Of a DNA stretch of 64,000 nt, positions 22,225-33,900 are shown one piece after another. The stretch spans positions 1,994,397 through 2,058,396 of the forward strand of contig OY735212.1 in the NCBI GenBank assembly GCA_963457665.1, written 5' to 3'. The DNA comes from Thysanoteuthis rhombus (taxonomy: Eukaryota > Mollusca > Cephalopoda > Oegopsida > Thysanoteuthidae). A model generated the notes under the pieces. That model searched no databases, was not told where the DNA came from, and saw nothing but the letters and a program-made list of their open reading frames with translations. Made by a program: the position numbers and the translations under genes. Every line of letters starts with the position of its first letter. Position 1 is the stretch's first letter.

Positions 22225-22422
22225 CATCAAATTTCTATTCTGTGTTTATTCATTAGATATTTTGTAGTGAAACCTGTACAAATGCTTATTTGTTCTAAAT
22301 GTCATTTCATTTTGGTTTTCTATGAATCTTGTAGAATTCATTGAAAACAAAAAATGTTGCAATTGCCTTTCTACATGTTACAGAGTCAAATTTTGAAATC
22401 AACCCCCACCGGGCTGCTGCTG

Positions 22423-22728
22423 CAGGGTTGCCATTTGGTACTTAAGACCAAAATTGATACAGAACAAAGCTGTGGTTCTGAAAATATGGATTTGGTACTG
22501 AAGTAAAAAGGAAAAGTTACACAAGATAGCAATCTCTTACACCCAAATGTTATGACTTGACCTGAGTATATGTGAATGACAGTTTTAAAATATGTATTTT
22601 GATTTTTTTTTTTTTTTTTTTTTTTTCATCCTTCAATCTTAGTATGGTGATAGATTTGAAGTTATGATTGTTTTGGTCCGAGGATTATACAAATTTGGTC
22701 TTGTGTGGTAAAAGGCACCTGGCAACTG
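22423..22728. mobile_element. Repeat family M2, copy 2 (hAT-like ends)
   Basis: Starts CAGGGTTGCCATTTGGTAC and ends ACCTGGCAACTG, imperfect inverted termini of hAT type. The interior matches family copies at 20860-21135 and 24135-24437, with a poly-T insertion at about 22602-22626. Non-coding. Confidence 0.65.
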
Positions 22729-23504
22729 AGTGCTCATGTTCTTTATGAAATTCTGTAATGATACATTTCAAGTTTTATGTTTGCGAGTTGATTTATTTAA
22801 TAAGCTTAGTTTAGTTACAGCAAAAGACTAAATGAAAGAAACTGGAAATCTTGAAAGTTTTCCTTGTGGAAGAAAGGTAAAAAAATACGAAGTCTTGATT
22901 GCATTTTTGAAATGGTTTTATTTTCCTACTAATCAACTTGTATCTACAGCAGAAAAACTAATAAACTTAGTATATGAAGTTTAAACAAGTATAGAATATC
23001 TTGAAACAGGGATCTAACCATAAGGCCAACTTACATTCAATAAACCCTTATCTATTCTGGCATTATGCATTTTGTAACTTTACCGTTTCATGAGGGGGTT
23101 TTGCCATCTTCTGGAAGAATTACACACTATCATAAATTGAATTGTCATGTCTGGTACTGGACTGATGACTTGCTCGGATGAGTTATCTAGTGCACATTAG
23201 CAAACGGGTCAACTTTTAGGGACTGCATCAAATGTTGAGCTTTGATCCAATTTATTGAGCTGGGTTTTTTTTTTTTTTTTTTTTTTTTCTCTTGTCATTG
23301 GTTTCTCTTTTACAAAAAGAAAAAAGACCCATGTGTTCATTGATTCACTGAAATATTTCTCAACTAGTTTTCATTTTTTGACAACATGGGTAGGCAGGAT
23401 TTTAATGATTTTACAATTGCATTGTACTAGAAAAAAATATGAAAAACATTCAAATTGAACCTGGATTTTCAAAATAAGTAAAGAAGCTTCGGCAATGAAT
23501 TGGC

Positions 23505-23822
23505 TCAGTTGCTTTGACGAAGCCATCGTGGATTTACTACAGCTTTGTATTCCCATGTACAGAGGCTCAGGACTCTTCCTGTGAACTCAGAAAATTGACC
23601 TTGCTCAATCTTTGAGGCCCTGGTGTAGCTCCTCTCCATTCCACTGATTGCACTGGGGGTTTCATGACACAAGTTGTAGGGGACTGGAGTGATTTTTGAA
23701 ACTGTCTGTCTAAGGGACCTTACCTCACGTTCAACTGACAATGTGTCACATTCTGCTGTCATGAGAAAGCTGCGCATATACGATTCTTTAATTAGAATGT
23801 CATCTCCCTTGGCAAATGTCAC
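23505..23822 (-). other. Unrecognised 105-codon open frame
   Basis: Open on the minus strand from ATG at 23822. The local composition is more balanced than the flanks. I do not recognise the product: no signal peptide, membrane span or cysteine pattern, and no obvious splice partner. It could be a decayed transposon ORF. It could also be chance, though this length without a stop is uncommon in such AT-rich DNA. Confidence 0.25.
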
Positions 23823-24134
23823 AGACAGAAATTACGGCCAATCACGTGGATTATATGGAAGTAGATATCTTTATATTTCGCTGTTTGAGAATAAACCTCT
23901 CTTTTGCATCTTTTTTTCCTTGATGTGTGTTTCAAAGTGAATTATATTCCAACTCCTTATAGCTGTGAAAATCAAACAAAGTTTCGAAGGCTTGATTTCT
24001 GCCATGCCCTGACAAATCAAATGCAATGCAGACATTTGGAACTTATTGTATATCTGTCCATATAAGTAAAGTGCAGAACTTTGAAATGATCCTAAGCATT
24101 TTTTTTCTCTCTTCTTCTAAATTGCACTGCAAAG

Positions 24135-24437
24135 CAGGGATGCTATTTGATACTTTTCAAAGCTGAAATAGGGCAAATTTGGTACAATTTATAAAGATTC
24201 GGTACTAAATCAAAATTTTTAAAGGATAGTAATCTTTCACACATGCAAATGATATGATACAACAGAGGTACACGTAAACAATAGATAAGAAATAATGTAT
24301 CTTAATCCACTCTCCCTGTTAGTCTAGTCTGATGACGGATTTCAAGTTATTTGATTATTTTGGTTCTGAATCTACTCAATTTGGTCCCTAGAAGATCATA
24401 CAAATTATGTCTTGTGTGTCAACTGGCAACCCTACTG
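24135..24437. mobile_element. Repeat family M2, copy 3 (hAT-like ends)
   Basis: Starts CAGGGATGCTATTTGATAC and ends AACTGGCAACCCTACTG. The interior blocks (TTTGGTAC, TTTCACACATGCAAATGATA, TTGATTATTTTGGTTC) follow those of the other two copies in the same order. Confidence 0.65.
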
Positions 24438-24794
24438 CAAAAGCATTGTGTGAAGAATTCAATTATTTCTGTGTGTCATTCTCTTAGTGCTTCATTGAAG
24501 ATAGGAGTTTGTTCTTGGGTTTCATCTCATTCATTTCTGTCTTAAACAGATATGAAAAAATAAACTTGGATCTTATCATGACCACTTCTTCTGTTTAACA
24601 AAACAAATAAAAATCTGTTTATATTTTATTAAAAAAAGGAAAAGAGAAAAAAATTGAATGAAAAAAAAAAATCATTTGCTTGTATTAGTTGAACGTTGAA
24701 AAAATTTGCCTTTTTTTTTTTTTTTTTTTTTTTTTTCCCTACCTCATCATATTGCAAAAGCAATTAATTCAATTCTCAGCATTAATAGTCTTTT

Positions 24795-25024
24795 CAGAGT
24801 TGTCAAAAGCGGAGATAATCCAAGATTTATCTTGGAGACTTACCCAATGCTGGCATTGGAGTAGCATCAAATTTTTAGATCTTGGTGTACCCACCTCAAG
24901 AGGCTGGTATTGAACCTGTGCCTTCAGACTGTATTACATCCTCAAATTCAATGCTATTCCAATGCCTGTGTTTGGGTGAGTCACTGGCCCAAAGCTTGGA
25001 TTATCTCCCCTTGTGGAAACCCTG
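24795..25024. mobile_element. Inverted-repeat element family M3, copy 1
   Basis: The termini CAGAGTTGTCAAAAGCGGAGATAATCC and GGATTATCTCCCCTTGTGGAAACCCTG are reverse-complementary with a few mismatches. Inner blocks CTTACCCAATGCTGGCATTGGA and ATTCCAATGCCTGTGTTTGGGTGA also face each other. A second copy is at 45449-45661. Confidence 0.75.
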
Positions 25025-25121
25025 CTCTCTCTCTCTCAGGGTCACACAGAATAATAATAGCAATGTATATTTATTCCTGTGGACTCCTCTGCTACGGCAT
25101 CAGTAAGTTTTTATGGGAATG

Positions 25122-25400
25122 AATCTCTAGCTCTATGCCCAAATTACCTTTTTTCTTTTTCTAGGCTTAGGACCTCAAACTGTAGGGTCTTTTTTTCTAC
25201 TAGAGTAGCCTTCTCTCAGATGGACTGCCTTCAAGGATTCAAACTACCCTGCTATCTATATCTAGCTGGAGGGTAGATATGGATTCATGCATTCCCCTAG
25301 GGCTTTAGTGCAAAGTGAACATAAACAGCCTTGTCTGAAACACGAACTTGGTCCATCAATTCCATTTTCAGGAAACCATTATGCCACTCTGCACCTCCCC
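25122..25400 (+). repeat. Dispersed repeat family R2, copy 1
   Basis: Shares GGATTCATGC...CCCTAGGGCTTTAGTGCAAAGTGAAC with copies at 31838-32100 and 48185-48382. Upstream blocks (AGGCTTAGGACC, TGGACTGCCTT) match as well, and a downstream block (GCCACTCTGCAC) matches the 31.9 kb copy. Non-coding; family not recognised. Confidence 0.6.
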
Positions 25401-26164
25401 ACTATTATAATAGTACACTTTGAATCTTGCCAATTCTGGTTCTCATTGTGGTTCTTGTGGAGCCTGGTCAGATGAATGACCATCTTGAAGTACCAGGTGC
25501 CGTATGTAATAACACAATTGTTCTATGGCCATCTAGCCTTTGCTGTGTCACTGATTAATAGAATGGCCTCTGAAAGGAAAATTACACTTTGTTAGAGTTC
25601 CCAATTGAATATATTCAGTTGCAAGGGAGAAAAAAAAAACAAAAACAAAATTTCATGAAATTATCCAGAATTTATCCAGAATTATCTAGATTAATATCTA
25701 GTATCTAGGCATTTATTGATGGCTGGACCTTTGGTGAATTGTAATAACAAACATTATTTATTTACCACATTCTCCACATGTTCATACAATACTTAGGAAG
25801 TAGCTACTACATTTTTACATTAATTGGGATGAATTACTGAAAGCCCTTCCAGTTTAATTATTCACTTAACAAATTTCCATCTAACAAAATGTTTTGTAGA
25901 ATGGATAGTCTTAATTAGGAAAGGTGCCCCTCCCTGGATTACAAATTGTATGACCTAGATGTTCAACTAATTCATGCAGCATTGCTTTCTGTGTTTTTCT
26001 TAAACATTAAAAATTAGATTTTCCATTATTGTTTGAATTCATCTGAATCTATTCATCTGTAATCTTCTAAAAGATCCACTGCTATCAGTGTTTTAAATAA
26101 AATCTATTTGCAATATGAGGTATGCAAAAAATCATCAAAAGTATGAATACATTAAATTATGTAA

Positions 26165-26305
26165 ATTAAAGATCCTGCCTATAAAAGAATGGAAGCCCAT
26201 GAGTCTTAGTATAACTTTGATATGAAATTAATAATGCAATAATTAGTTACTTATATTTATTTTTATAATCGGGTTTGTTGTAGTAGATATTCATGAAACT
26301 CATAT
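26165..26305 (+). repeat. Direct repeat A, copy 1
   Basis: Matches 27046-27170: both contain a GAATGGAA block, TGAGTCTTAGTATAACTT, GATATGA and TTGTAGTAGATAT at similar spacing. Non-coding. Confidence 0.55.
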
Positions 26306-26889
26306 TCATTTTCTTGCCACATCTGCCTAAACAATGAATCTTATTAGCCTAGTTGCTTGCTTCATTTTGTCACTATCATGGAGAAAGTCTAAGAACCCAG
26401 ACCATTGCCTCCTCTCCCTTACTTTGATATCTTAGACTTTACTAAACCACCAACCTAGCCTTGACTCTTCTGAAAGTGATACAAGGTTACATAAAGTAAT
26501 ATGTCAGCGTGGCAAGGTCAAAGGCCCTGGCATGCATTGTCAGATTCATATGGGAACGGGTGTTTCAGAACCTGTTGGGCTAAGATGTGATTTTTATTTA
26601 AAGAAGATTAAAACATATTACAGTTTGCTCTTTATTTCATTCCAGCCTAGCTTTTCCACAAACCTCTACATCATAGAAGTGGCAGAAGAAAAAAGGTGTC
26701 CATTTCACAATGAATTGTAAATCAAGCATCCTCCAAAAAAAAAAACAAAAACAAATGAAAAAGACGAATTCAAAAAAAAAAAGAAAAAGTTTTTAGAAGA
26801 TGAATGCTGGAGTACATGTGACCAGGAAGACCTCTACACACACACACACACACACAAACAAACAACTAAAAAAGGAAGAAACTGCACCA

Positions 26890-27000
26890 TGACACCGTTC
26901 TCCATCAATTCATGGATCCTATAAATTTTGTTTTTTATTTTCATTGTGTTTTTGGTTTCCTTCACTTCAATTTAGTGTCACAAAAGTAATGCCTATTTTG
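26890..27000 (+). repeat. Direct repeat B, copy 1
   Basis: Matches 28380-28490: TTCTCCATCAATTCATGGATCC versus TTCTCCATTAATTGATGGATCC, then TTTTCATTGTGTTTTTG-like text, then GTAATGCC. With repeat A the order is A, B, A, B across 26.2-28.5 kb. The GTAATGCC end is reminiscent of mariner termini, but that is weak. Confidence 0.5.
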
Positions 27001-27045
27001 ATGTAGGGCCCAAGTGGGCTACGGTGATTCAATGTATTGAAGATG

Positions 27046-27170
27046 CTGTTTAAATAAGAATGGAAACCTCCCTGAGTCTTAGTATAACTTAGATATGACA
27101 TTGGTTATGCTGTATTTATTACTTTTATGGACTTATTCCAAATGGAATTTGTAGTAGATATCCATTGAAG
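27046..27170 (+). repeat. Direct repeat A, copy 2
   Basis: Second copy of the 26165-26305 repeat, same orientation. Confidence 0.55.
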
Positions 27171-28379
27171 TAAAAGTAAAATGGATCTCAAACTCTATCT
27201 TGTTAACCAATGCTTTATGAGAGGTGGCCTGAATGGGAATTATTATTTTTCCTGTAATTGCCCGAGTAGCAATTGTTGGCATCTCAAGAGACAAACAGTA
27301 GACCAAGAGGATGATTCAACTAGCATCATGGGATACTTTTGATTTAGATTGCTTGAAGTCACTGTCCAATGGTTTTAAGTGTTGGCTTTTTATTTATCAA
27401 TAACAATAATAATTATGTAGGCTGTTCAAATATCTATGCCCAGTTTTGAAAATAACCAATCGAATTGATGCAATAGTCAGACTACAGATGTAATTGAACA
27501 AAGACGCATGCAATGTGTTACATATAAGGTTCAGTAGGATTGGAATAAATATTCCTGAAGATAAATACTCTATTATTTCAATTCAAATTGAGCATTACTT
27601 TTGGGACACTGTATTAGGTATGAAAGTTATGTCTCATTTTGGACTCAAAATCAAAGTTCTACTTAGACAACCTTTTTTTTTTCTTTAAACACTGGGGCTT
27701 TAAAGAAGAAAAAAATCACTTGTGTCCATTCTATAAAATTCCATCCTTAGAGAAATAAAAAAGAAATGAAAATATTGTGTGTTCAAGCCTCGTTGTTTTC
27801 AGCTGAACTTGAAAGCTTTTTATTAGTTTTTTTTTTTTTTTTCTTTTTCTTTCCAAGTATGAAAACTTTCCAAATATTGTATGTATGTATTTATATATAT
27901 TCTTCAGTCATTGGATAATAAAATTTTTTGAACAAGATTTCAATGTTAAACATAGGAATGTTGCCTTCTATAATAAAAAAAAAAAAAAAATTAATAAATT
28001 CAAGAAATTGCCTTGAAAATTTTTTTCTTTTTGATTTTTAAAAATTTGAAAAAAAAAATTGAAAATGAAAAACTTTTTTTCCTTTTTTTCCTTCTTTTCC
28101 TGATTCTTTCTCCATTATAGAGCTCGAGTTTTAAACGTTAAGCACGAATGTTATTTAAAAATTTCTTTTCTTTTCATTTAATGACTGAAAAAGATATACA
28201 AACAGCCTTGATTTTGACTTTTTTTTTTCATTTTTTTCACTATCAGTAAACCAGGCATATCAATCAGTCCTTAAACCATAATTATTATTTGAGTTCTGAC
28301 TTCTAAAGTCTTTTTTTACTTGTCGAAGTTGCTAATTTTATTTGCATATTCTGATGGATCTGAAGGAAATCCATGAAAT

Positions 28380-28490
28380 AATTCTTCTCCATTAATTGAT
28401 GGATCCAAACAATTTTTCTATTCTTCATGCTGTTTTTGCTTTCCATTACTCATACTGGCTGTCCCCTAAGTAATGCCCAGTTTGGTTATT
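28380..28490 (+). repeat. Direct repeat B, copy 2
   Basis: Second copy of the 26890-27000 repeat, same orientation. A (TA)n run follows at about 28509-28550. Confidence 0.5.
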
Positions 28491-28507
28491 TATCTATTTT
28501 ATTTATG

Positions 28508-28553
<46 letters not shown>

Positions 28554-28967
28554 TGTTTTTTTTGGCTATTTTGAACATTTAAACGTCAATCTGTGAAATT
28601 ATAGGGTATGTAACTTATGGAATGTTCATTTGTTTTAGATCTTTGCAACTAATCATCTGATGATCGAATACCAAATAGCCGTGAATTGAGTTACTTCTGA
28701 AACATCCTGCAGTATGCTTTTTACTAAAAAGAAAACCTTTACGGCCAGTTTTTCTATGGTCCCTATAAAATACGAGAGGCAACGGGAATGTAATTTCAAA
28801 AAAAGCTATTATACAGAGGCTTACAAAATTTGAAAAAGAACAAGCACAGACCCAAATCATGTGACTAATTTAGCATAGAATTATGTTGTAAATTGACCCC
28901 CTTCCCACACAAAAAAAAAAAATCTTATTCTGGAGGGAATTTCCCCTAAAATGTTTTCTCCAGACAT

Positions 28968-29100
28968 GAGTGTTTAAATTTTCAGCTCTCTAGCTTCATT
29001 GGTTTGGCTTGCAGACATGACATTCTTACATAGAGAGTCGGCCAGAATCACTTAAAAACTAAAGAAACCTATGTTGACAGTTTTGGTTGACATTTTCAAA
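28968..29100 (+). repeat. Dispersed repeat family R3, copy
   Basis: Shares TTTTCAGCTCTCTAGCT, a CACTTAAAAAC block and GAAACCTATGTTGACAGTTTTGGTTG with 57888-58005. A partial copy lies at 1868-1935 (AAACTAAAGAAACTTATG, CGACAGTTTTAG). Non-coding. Confidence 0.6.
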
Positions 29101-29257
29101 TAACATGTAAGAAATCTGCAGAGTTCAGAACTTGGTTTTGCTTTATTTTATTAGTTTTTACTATTTTCACATTCACCTTAATTTTTTGTTGTCTTTATTC
29201 CAACTTGGACTCAGACCATCATTCTTCAGCTATGAGTAAATAGCACACTCAAAAATA

Positions 29258-29350
29258 AAGAATAAGCCTCCAGCGAAAATCAAACTCACACCCCTCATTG
29301 CCAGAGAGAGCCTGGTATACACCTGACTGCCATAACTATTTAGCCTCAGA
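29258..29350 (-). repeat. tRNA-derived SINE
   Basis: The minus strand reads a weak A-box-like TGAGGCTAAATAGTTATGGC and a B-box-like GTGAGTTTGATTTTC, then CGCTGGAGGCTTATTCTTTA. The B-box and tail match the inverted copy at 15440-15533, so they form one SINE family. Confidence 0.55.
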
Positions 29351-30243
29351 GACTTCCATGGTTTTGCAGAAGCTTATTTTAAAGCATAAGAAATGAAATA
29401 AGATTAACAGACAAAAACCAATATCTACAGTAAAAATGATGCCCAAAACTCTTGTCTTAGCAACTAAGAGCTGTTAGAAATCAAGGGAAGGGGTATCTGT
29501 AATAGTTATTCTTTTGTTTTCAAGCCAATATATTTCTCTTTATCTTTATAAAAGAATTCAGATCATCATGATACTTAAGATTTGATATTGAACAATTATG
29601 GGTTTTGAAAAAATGGCTCTAATTTTTTAGAATTAGTACAGGTTTTCCCCATTATCCGAAAGTAAAGCATTCCAATGAAACCGTTCTTTAGCCAAAATGG
29701 CAGAGAGTGGAAAAGAAATTACCATTAATTCTTATGGAAATAATTTGGTGGTGTCCCAAGACTAAAAAAAATAACCTTCTATGCCTGTCAGTTTTATGCT
29801 AAGCAAAACACCCTTATAATATAGTTTTTTTTTCCTGATACCTTCAAACACATTTTACTAAAGCCTGTACAAAATTAATCAAGAGGAAGTAGATACACAG
29901 TTCAAAGCTATGCAGACTCTCGTAATACCCCTGAAAACACTCAAAAGACTTTTAGATCTTCAGAGAGTAATTTTTGTGACCCTGGTAAAAAGAAAATTGA
30001 AATACCCCTAGATATCAGGTAGGGTCAGATGTCCAGATCCAAATTTTTGTGGAGGTTCTAAGGACAACAGAATCTCCTAGAAACAAAATATTATTTAAAT
30101 TGATGTATGTTATATTGCCAGCTTTCTTCAGGGACAACTTCTTAAGGATTCAACTGCGAATAAAAGAATGGCCATGCATGAGCAACATACAAGCTGAAAC
30201 AACAAAGGCAAAACACACTATATAGAAAACAAACATCTTGTAT

Positions 30244-30249
30244 TTTATT
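30244..30249 (-). promoter_or_regulatory. Candidate PMVK polyadenylation signal
   Basis: First AATAAA that I found on the minus strand beyond the stop codon, about 570 bases downstream and beyond the antisense LINE end. This rests on the hexamer only. Confidence 0.25.
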
Positions 30250-30359
30250 TTCTATGTTGATTGGTAGGAGACCCCTTGTTAACAAAACACAAAATGTTGG
30301 TAGAGTGAATTTTGTATCCAGTCACAGATGGTTTGACTGAATCTTTTCATTTTGTTTTT

Positions 30360-30812
30360 TGTGTTATCAAAGATGATAAAGATAGAATCTAACCAAAAGG
30401 TTCACTCTCAAACAAAGAACCATGTAACATGCACAAGAGAGGAACATGTTTAACATCAGATGAAGAGATCACAAGATGACACAGTATGTTACAGTAAAAA
30501 ATCAGAAATCTCATAAAATAGACTCAAAAATATCATAAAATCCATTAGAAAACTCAAATGGCAATGGGCAGGTCATATTGCAAGAATGTCAGACAACCGC
30601 TGGACATCACAACTCAAAACATGGATCTTAAGAGATCATATGCAAAACTGTGGCCGGTAAGAAATAAGATAGAGTGATGATTTAGACAAGTTCAGAAGAT
30701 ATTGGTGCTGTGATGCCCACGATCGAAAGGTTTGGCAATTCTTGTGGACGGTCTTTGTCCATTGATAGACATTGAAAGGCTGATGATGAAGATGATGAAT
30801 GAAGTTGATGTT
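30360..30812 (+). mobile_element. LINE 3' end (ORF2 C-terminus relic and tail)
   Basis: The + strand encodes broken text [18 protein letters not shown] and, after stops, KFRRYWCC and a WTVFVH...TLKG end, the typical C-terminal region of a non-LTR retrotransposon ORF2. A TGATGAAGATGATGAATGAAG-type tail closes it. Several stops and frame breaks show it is dead. The tail ends within a few bases of the PMVK stop codon, which lies on the opposite strand. A related copy is at 61065-61290. Confidence 0.75.
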
Positions 30813-30814
30813 TA

Positions 30815-30957
30815 TCAAAGTTTAGCAGCAGTAGGAATAGATTGGATGATAGCATTGATTTGTGAATCCAGTTGTGCTGCATCCCCATCATTACAGATGG
30901 TGAAGTCCCATTGCTGGAATCCATCCAAACCACATTCGGACACAGCATCATCAATAC
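30815..30957 (-). CDS. PMVK: PMVK exon 4
   Basis: Begins after ATTTCAG, completing a Gly codon, and encodes IDDAVSECGLDGFQQWDFTI, which matches the human IDDAESECGLD...DW region. It then ends in a helical C-terminus IINAIIQ-like run and TGA at 30817-30815. It lacks the peroxisomal-type SRL tail of the human enzyme; the last residues are TAAKL, in which AKL is a PTS1-like tripeptide. Confidence 0.93.
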
Positions 30958-33900
30958 CTGAAATGATCAAAACACAATTATTATCCATGTGTTTTTATTT
31001 ATTTGTTTGTTTTCTGTCAGGCTGAAAGGAACCAATGTATAATATTAAAGGAACTCACACAATTTGAACTTGGATGGAGGACCTTGGCAGCCTGATTATA
31101 ATAGTCCAAGGGAACACTGATGACCTGGGGTTGGAATTTGAAGCGTCAAGTATGTCAGTCAAATTGTATACATACGGTTAAAGGGAGAATACATCAAAGC
31201 TGCTAAGGGCCTGAACAGGCAGAATTTAAAAAACAAAAAATTAAATTGTTGTAATTTTTGAAGACACTGGTGAATAGAATTCACAGATAATTCGTCTCAA
31301 TAAATTTGGGAGGGGGAATAATATTGTGCAATGTTTTTTTTGTCCCTGGGTAGTGAGTGTTATTTTCTAAGAGCTTATGATTAAAAAGTATAGAAAATAG
31401 CTATTATTGCTTTCAAACTTTGCTTTTGTAGCCAGGACAGTGATATTCAGATATAATTGTTTTTCTTACTTTAAGTGGTTTAAAATGTGCTGATTCGCCT
31501 GTTGTCCAATTGAAAATAAGTAGATTTCAAATTATCATTGTCCTGGTTGCAAAAGCAAACTTTGAAGGGAATAAGAGCCATTTTCTACATTTTTTTTTAG
31601 ACGTAATAAATCAGAAAATGACATTTTTTACCCTGGAACAAAAAAAGTTGCTCAGCATAATCAGCAAAAATGAGTTTTTTTTTCCTTTGATGAGTTTAAA
31701 AAGAAAGTTTATTATCAAGTACACTGTAACAAGTGTTGTCCATAGATTGGACATTCCTTGTAGAGCATAGGACCACAACAACTCTGCGGTGCTTTCAGTA
31801 GGAAGTAGGCTCTTTTTTTTTTGTGTGTGTGGAGTTCCTCACCCCATGCCTAACTTTCCTCTTTACCCAGGCTTGGGACCAGCTATGGTAATAGTAAAGC
31901 TGTAGATTTTTTCTTCACAGAGTTAACTTCTCATATATGGACTGTCTTACAGAGCAAAAAGTCTCCATCTGCCTTGATATTTACCCATACCTGAGGACAG
32001 AAGTGGATCCATGCCTTTCCCAAGGGCTTTAGTGCAAAGTGAACTCTGTACAACAATTCTGTTTTCTGTGCTAGTACGTGTTACACCACTCTGCACTGAA
32101 TTAAGTAGCGAGTGAGAAATTCAGTCCATATGAAAACAAACAACAGCCCACTTCATGGCTGAGATGACCGCAGATTTCCCAACAGTGGCAGACATTGGGG
32201 TTCATGCCTGCTGGATTTTGAATGTTGATTATCAAAGTCAGAAGGCCCATCCTACAGGGAAAATCAGCGTAACACAATCTTCCTACGTCGCATCGACATA
32301 TCCCTCCCTCCACACTCATTGTGCTGTGCTATGCTAAGCTTAGAAATTATTATTAGAAAACAAATCATGAAAACTCAACTAAAAGACTGGAGTCTGATTC
32401 CCTACAAAGGAGTAGTAATCAGTTTTAAGCACATACTATCCATGTGAGTGTAAGAAAAGTATATAAAAGTTGTCTGGAAAGTATCCAACCATTTACCCCC
32501 CCCCCCCCCCCATCTGCCCCCTAAAAAATAGCCTACCTAGGATAATGGTGCCTTAGTTCCCTTCAAAGTACTAACTTGAGACATCACACATATATCTCAG
32601 TGTCACTTACAATCTTCAAAGTCCTCTTTCAAGATAGCCATCAGCTGCCTTGTCACTTTCTCCTTAATCACATCCATGGTCTGAAATCTCTTTAGACAAA
32701 AGCCAGAAGTTGCAGGGAGGCAAATCTGTTCTGAAGCAAACAGTTGGAATAAAAGAGTGAGTTTAAAATGGTGAGAATTGACTACTGCAGGCTATGAAGC
32801 TTTCGTAGCAGAGTGATCATAGCAGCCTGACACAAGTTTGATTCTCACTAAAAGCTCGCTCTTTGCATCTGATTGCATTGTTCGCTCGTATTTGTAAAAA
32901 TGATGGCTCGAGTTGGAAGGTGTGATAAAAAAAAGATAAATATCGAGATGAAGGTAAAAAGTAGCCAAAATATTGACTTACAATTACTTTATCTGATATT
33001 AAGAATAAATGATTAAAAAAAAAATTAAACTTTTGCAATCAGAACTCGACAAATCAACAAAAGCAGAAAATAATCTTTTCTCACGAGGAAGAGTTGAAAC
33101 ATCTGCTGTTGAATATCAACGTACCTGCCACAAAACTGAAGCCACGCTGTTGCCGGACTCTCTCGTCAGCAACAATACGCACTGTCCGTACTCTGTGGGG
33201 GTAAGTTCTGTGAAAGTATTCAATATCTGTGGGTCGCCGGGCGTCACTGATAATCCAAATGGGTTTGTTGGCTTCAGTTGTCAAGCTGCATGAAGTGGCG
33301 AGACGGCAAAAATAACCGGGATCTTCATCACGTTTCTCTTCACCCCATTTGATCATGGCAGCTCGAAACTTTTCTTTAAAAGGAGAAGAGTCAAGGAGTT
33401 GCTCATAAGCTATATTATTATCCTGCAAAAACCAAAGAGAAACATGTTCATTTATGTGACCCAACAGTTCTGCACAAAAACCATCCAGCGCAAGTACATA
33501 TAGAGGCATTTATTCAATAATAACAATTGCAACAACAATAATTATACAAAAAATCCCATTGAATGCTACTAATACTAACTTTAAACTTACTCTATCTATA
33601 AATCTACTCACATTCCAATTCACACTAGGAAACACACCTTAAAAATCCAAATAAGACAACAAACACCACCCACCCCAACCTTTCCCAAAGAGAGCACAAC
33701 CAAACAGGCACCAAATCAACAAAAATATGCATCCATCATAAACTCCTCCAAGAAACTCAATCTAGAACTGACCAGACCAAACAGACCCTCAACTCAACAC
33801 GTATACACAGGAACAGAAAACAATAAACAAAACATCCTTAAAAAATTATGAAAAAATACCCCATAAAAAAATCATAAGTCTAGTTGTAAATAAAGAAGTA

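Larger units (their letters stand above)
20722..30814. other. 10 kb gap between ACVR1 and PMVK: repeats, no convincing gene
   Basis: Besides the repeat copies listed separately, it holds poly-T runs, (TA)n tracts and AT-rich unique-looking DNA. Open frames are short and most cover microsatellites or repeats. I see no exon chain with matching splice phases. Confidence 0.6.
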
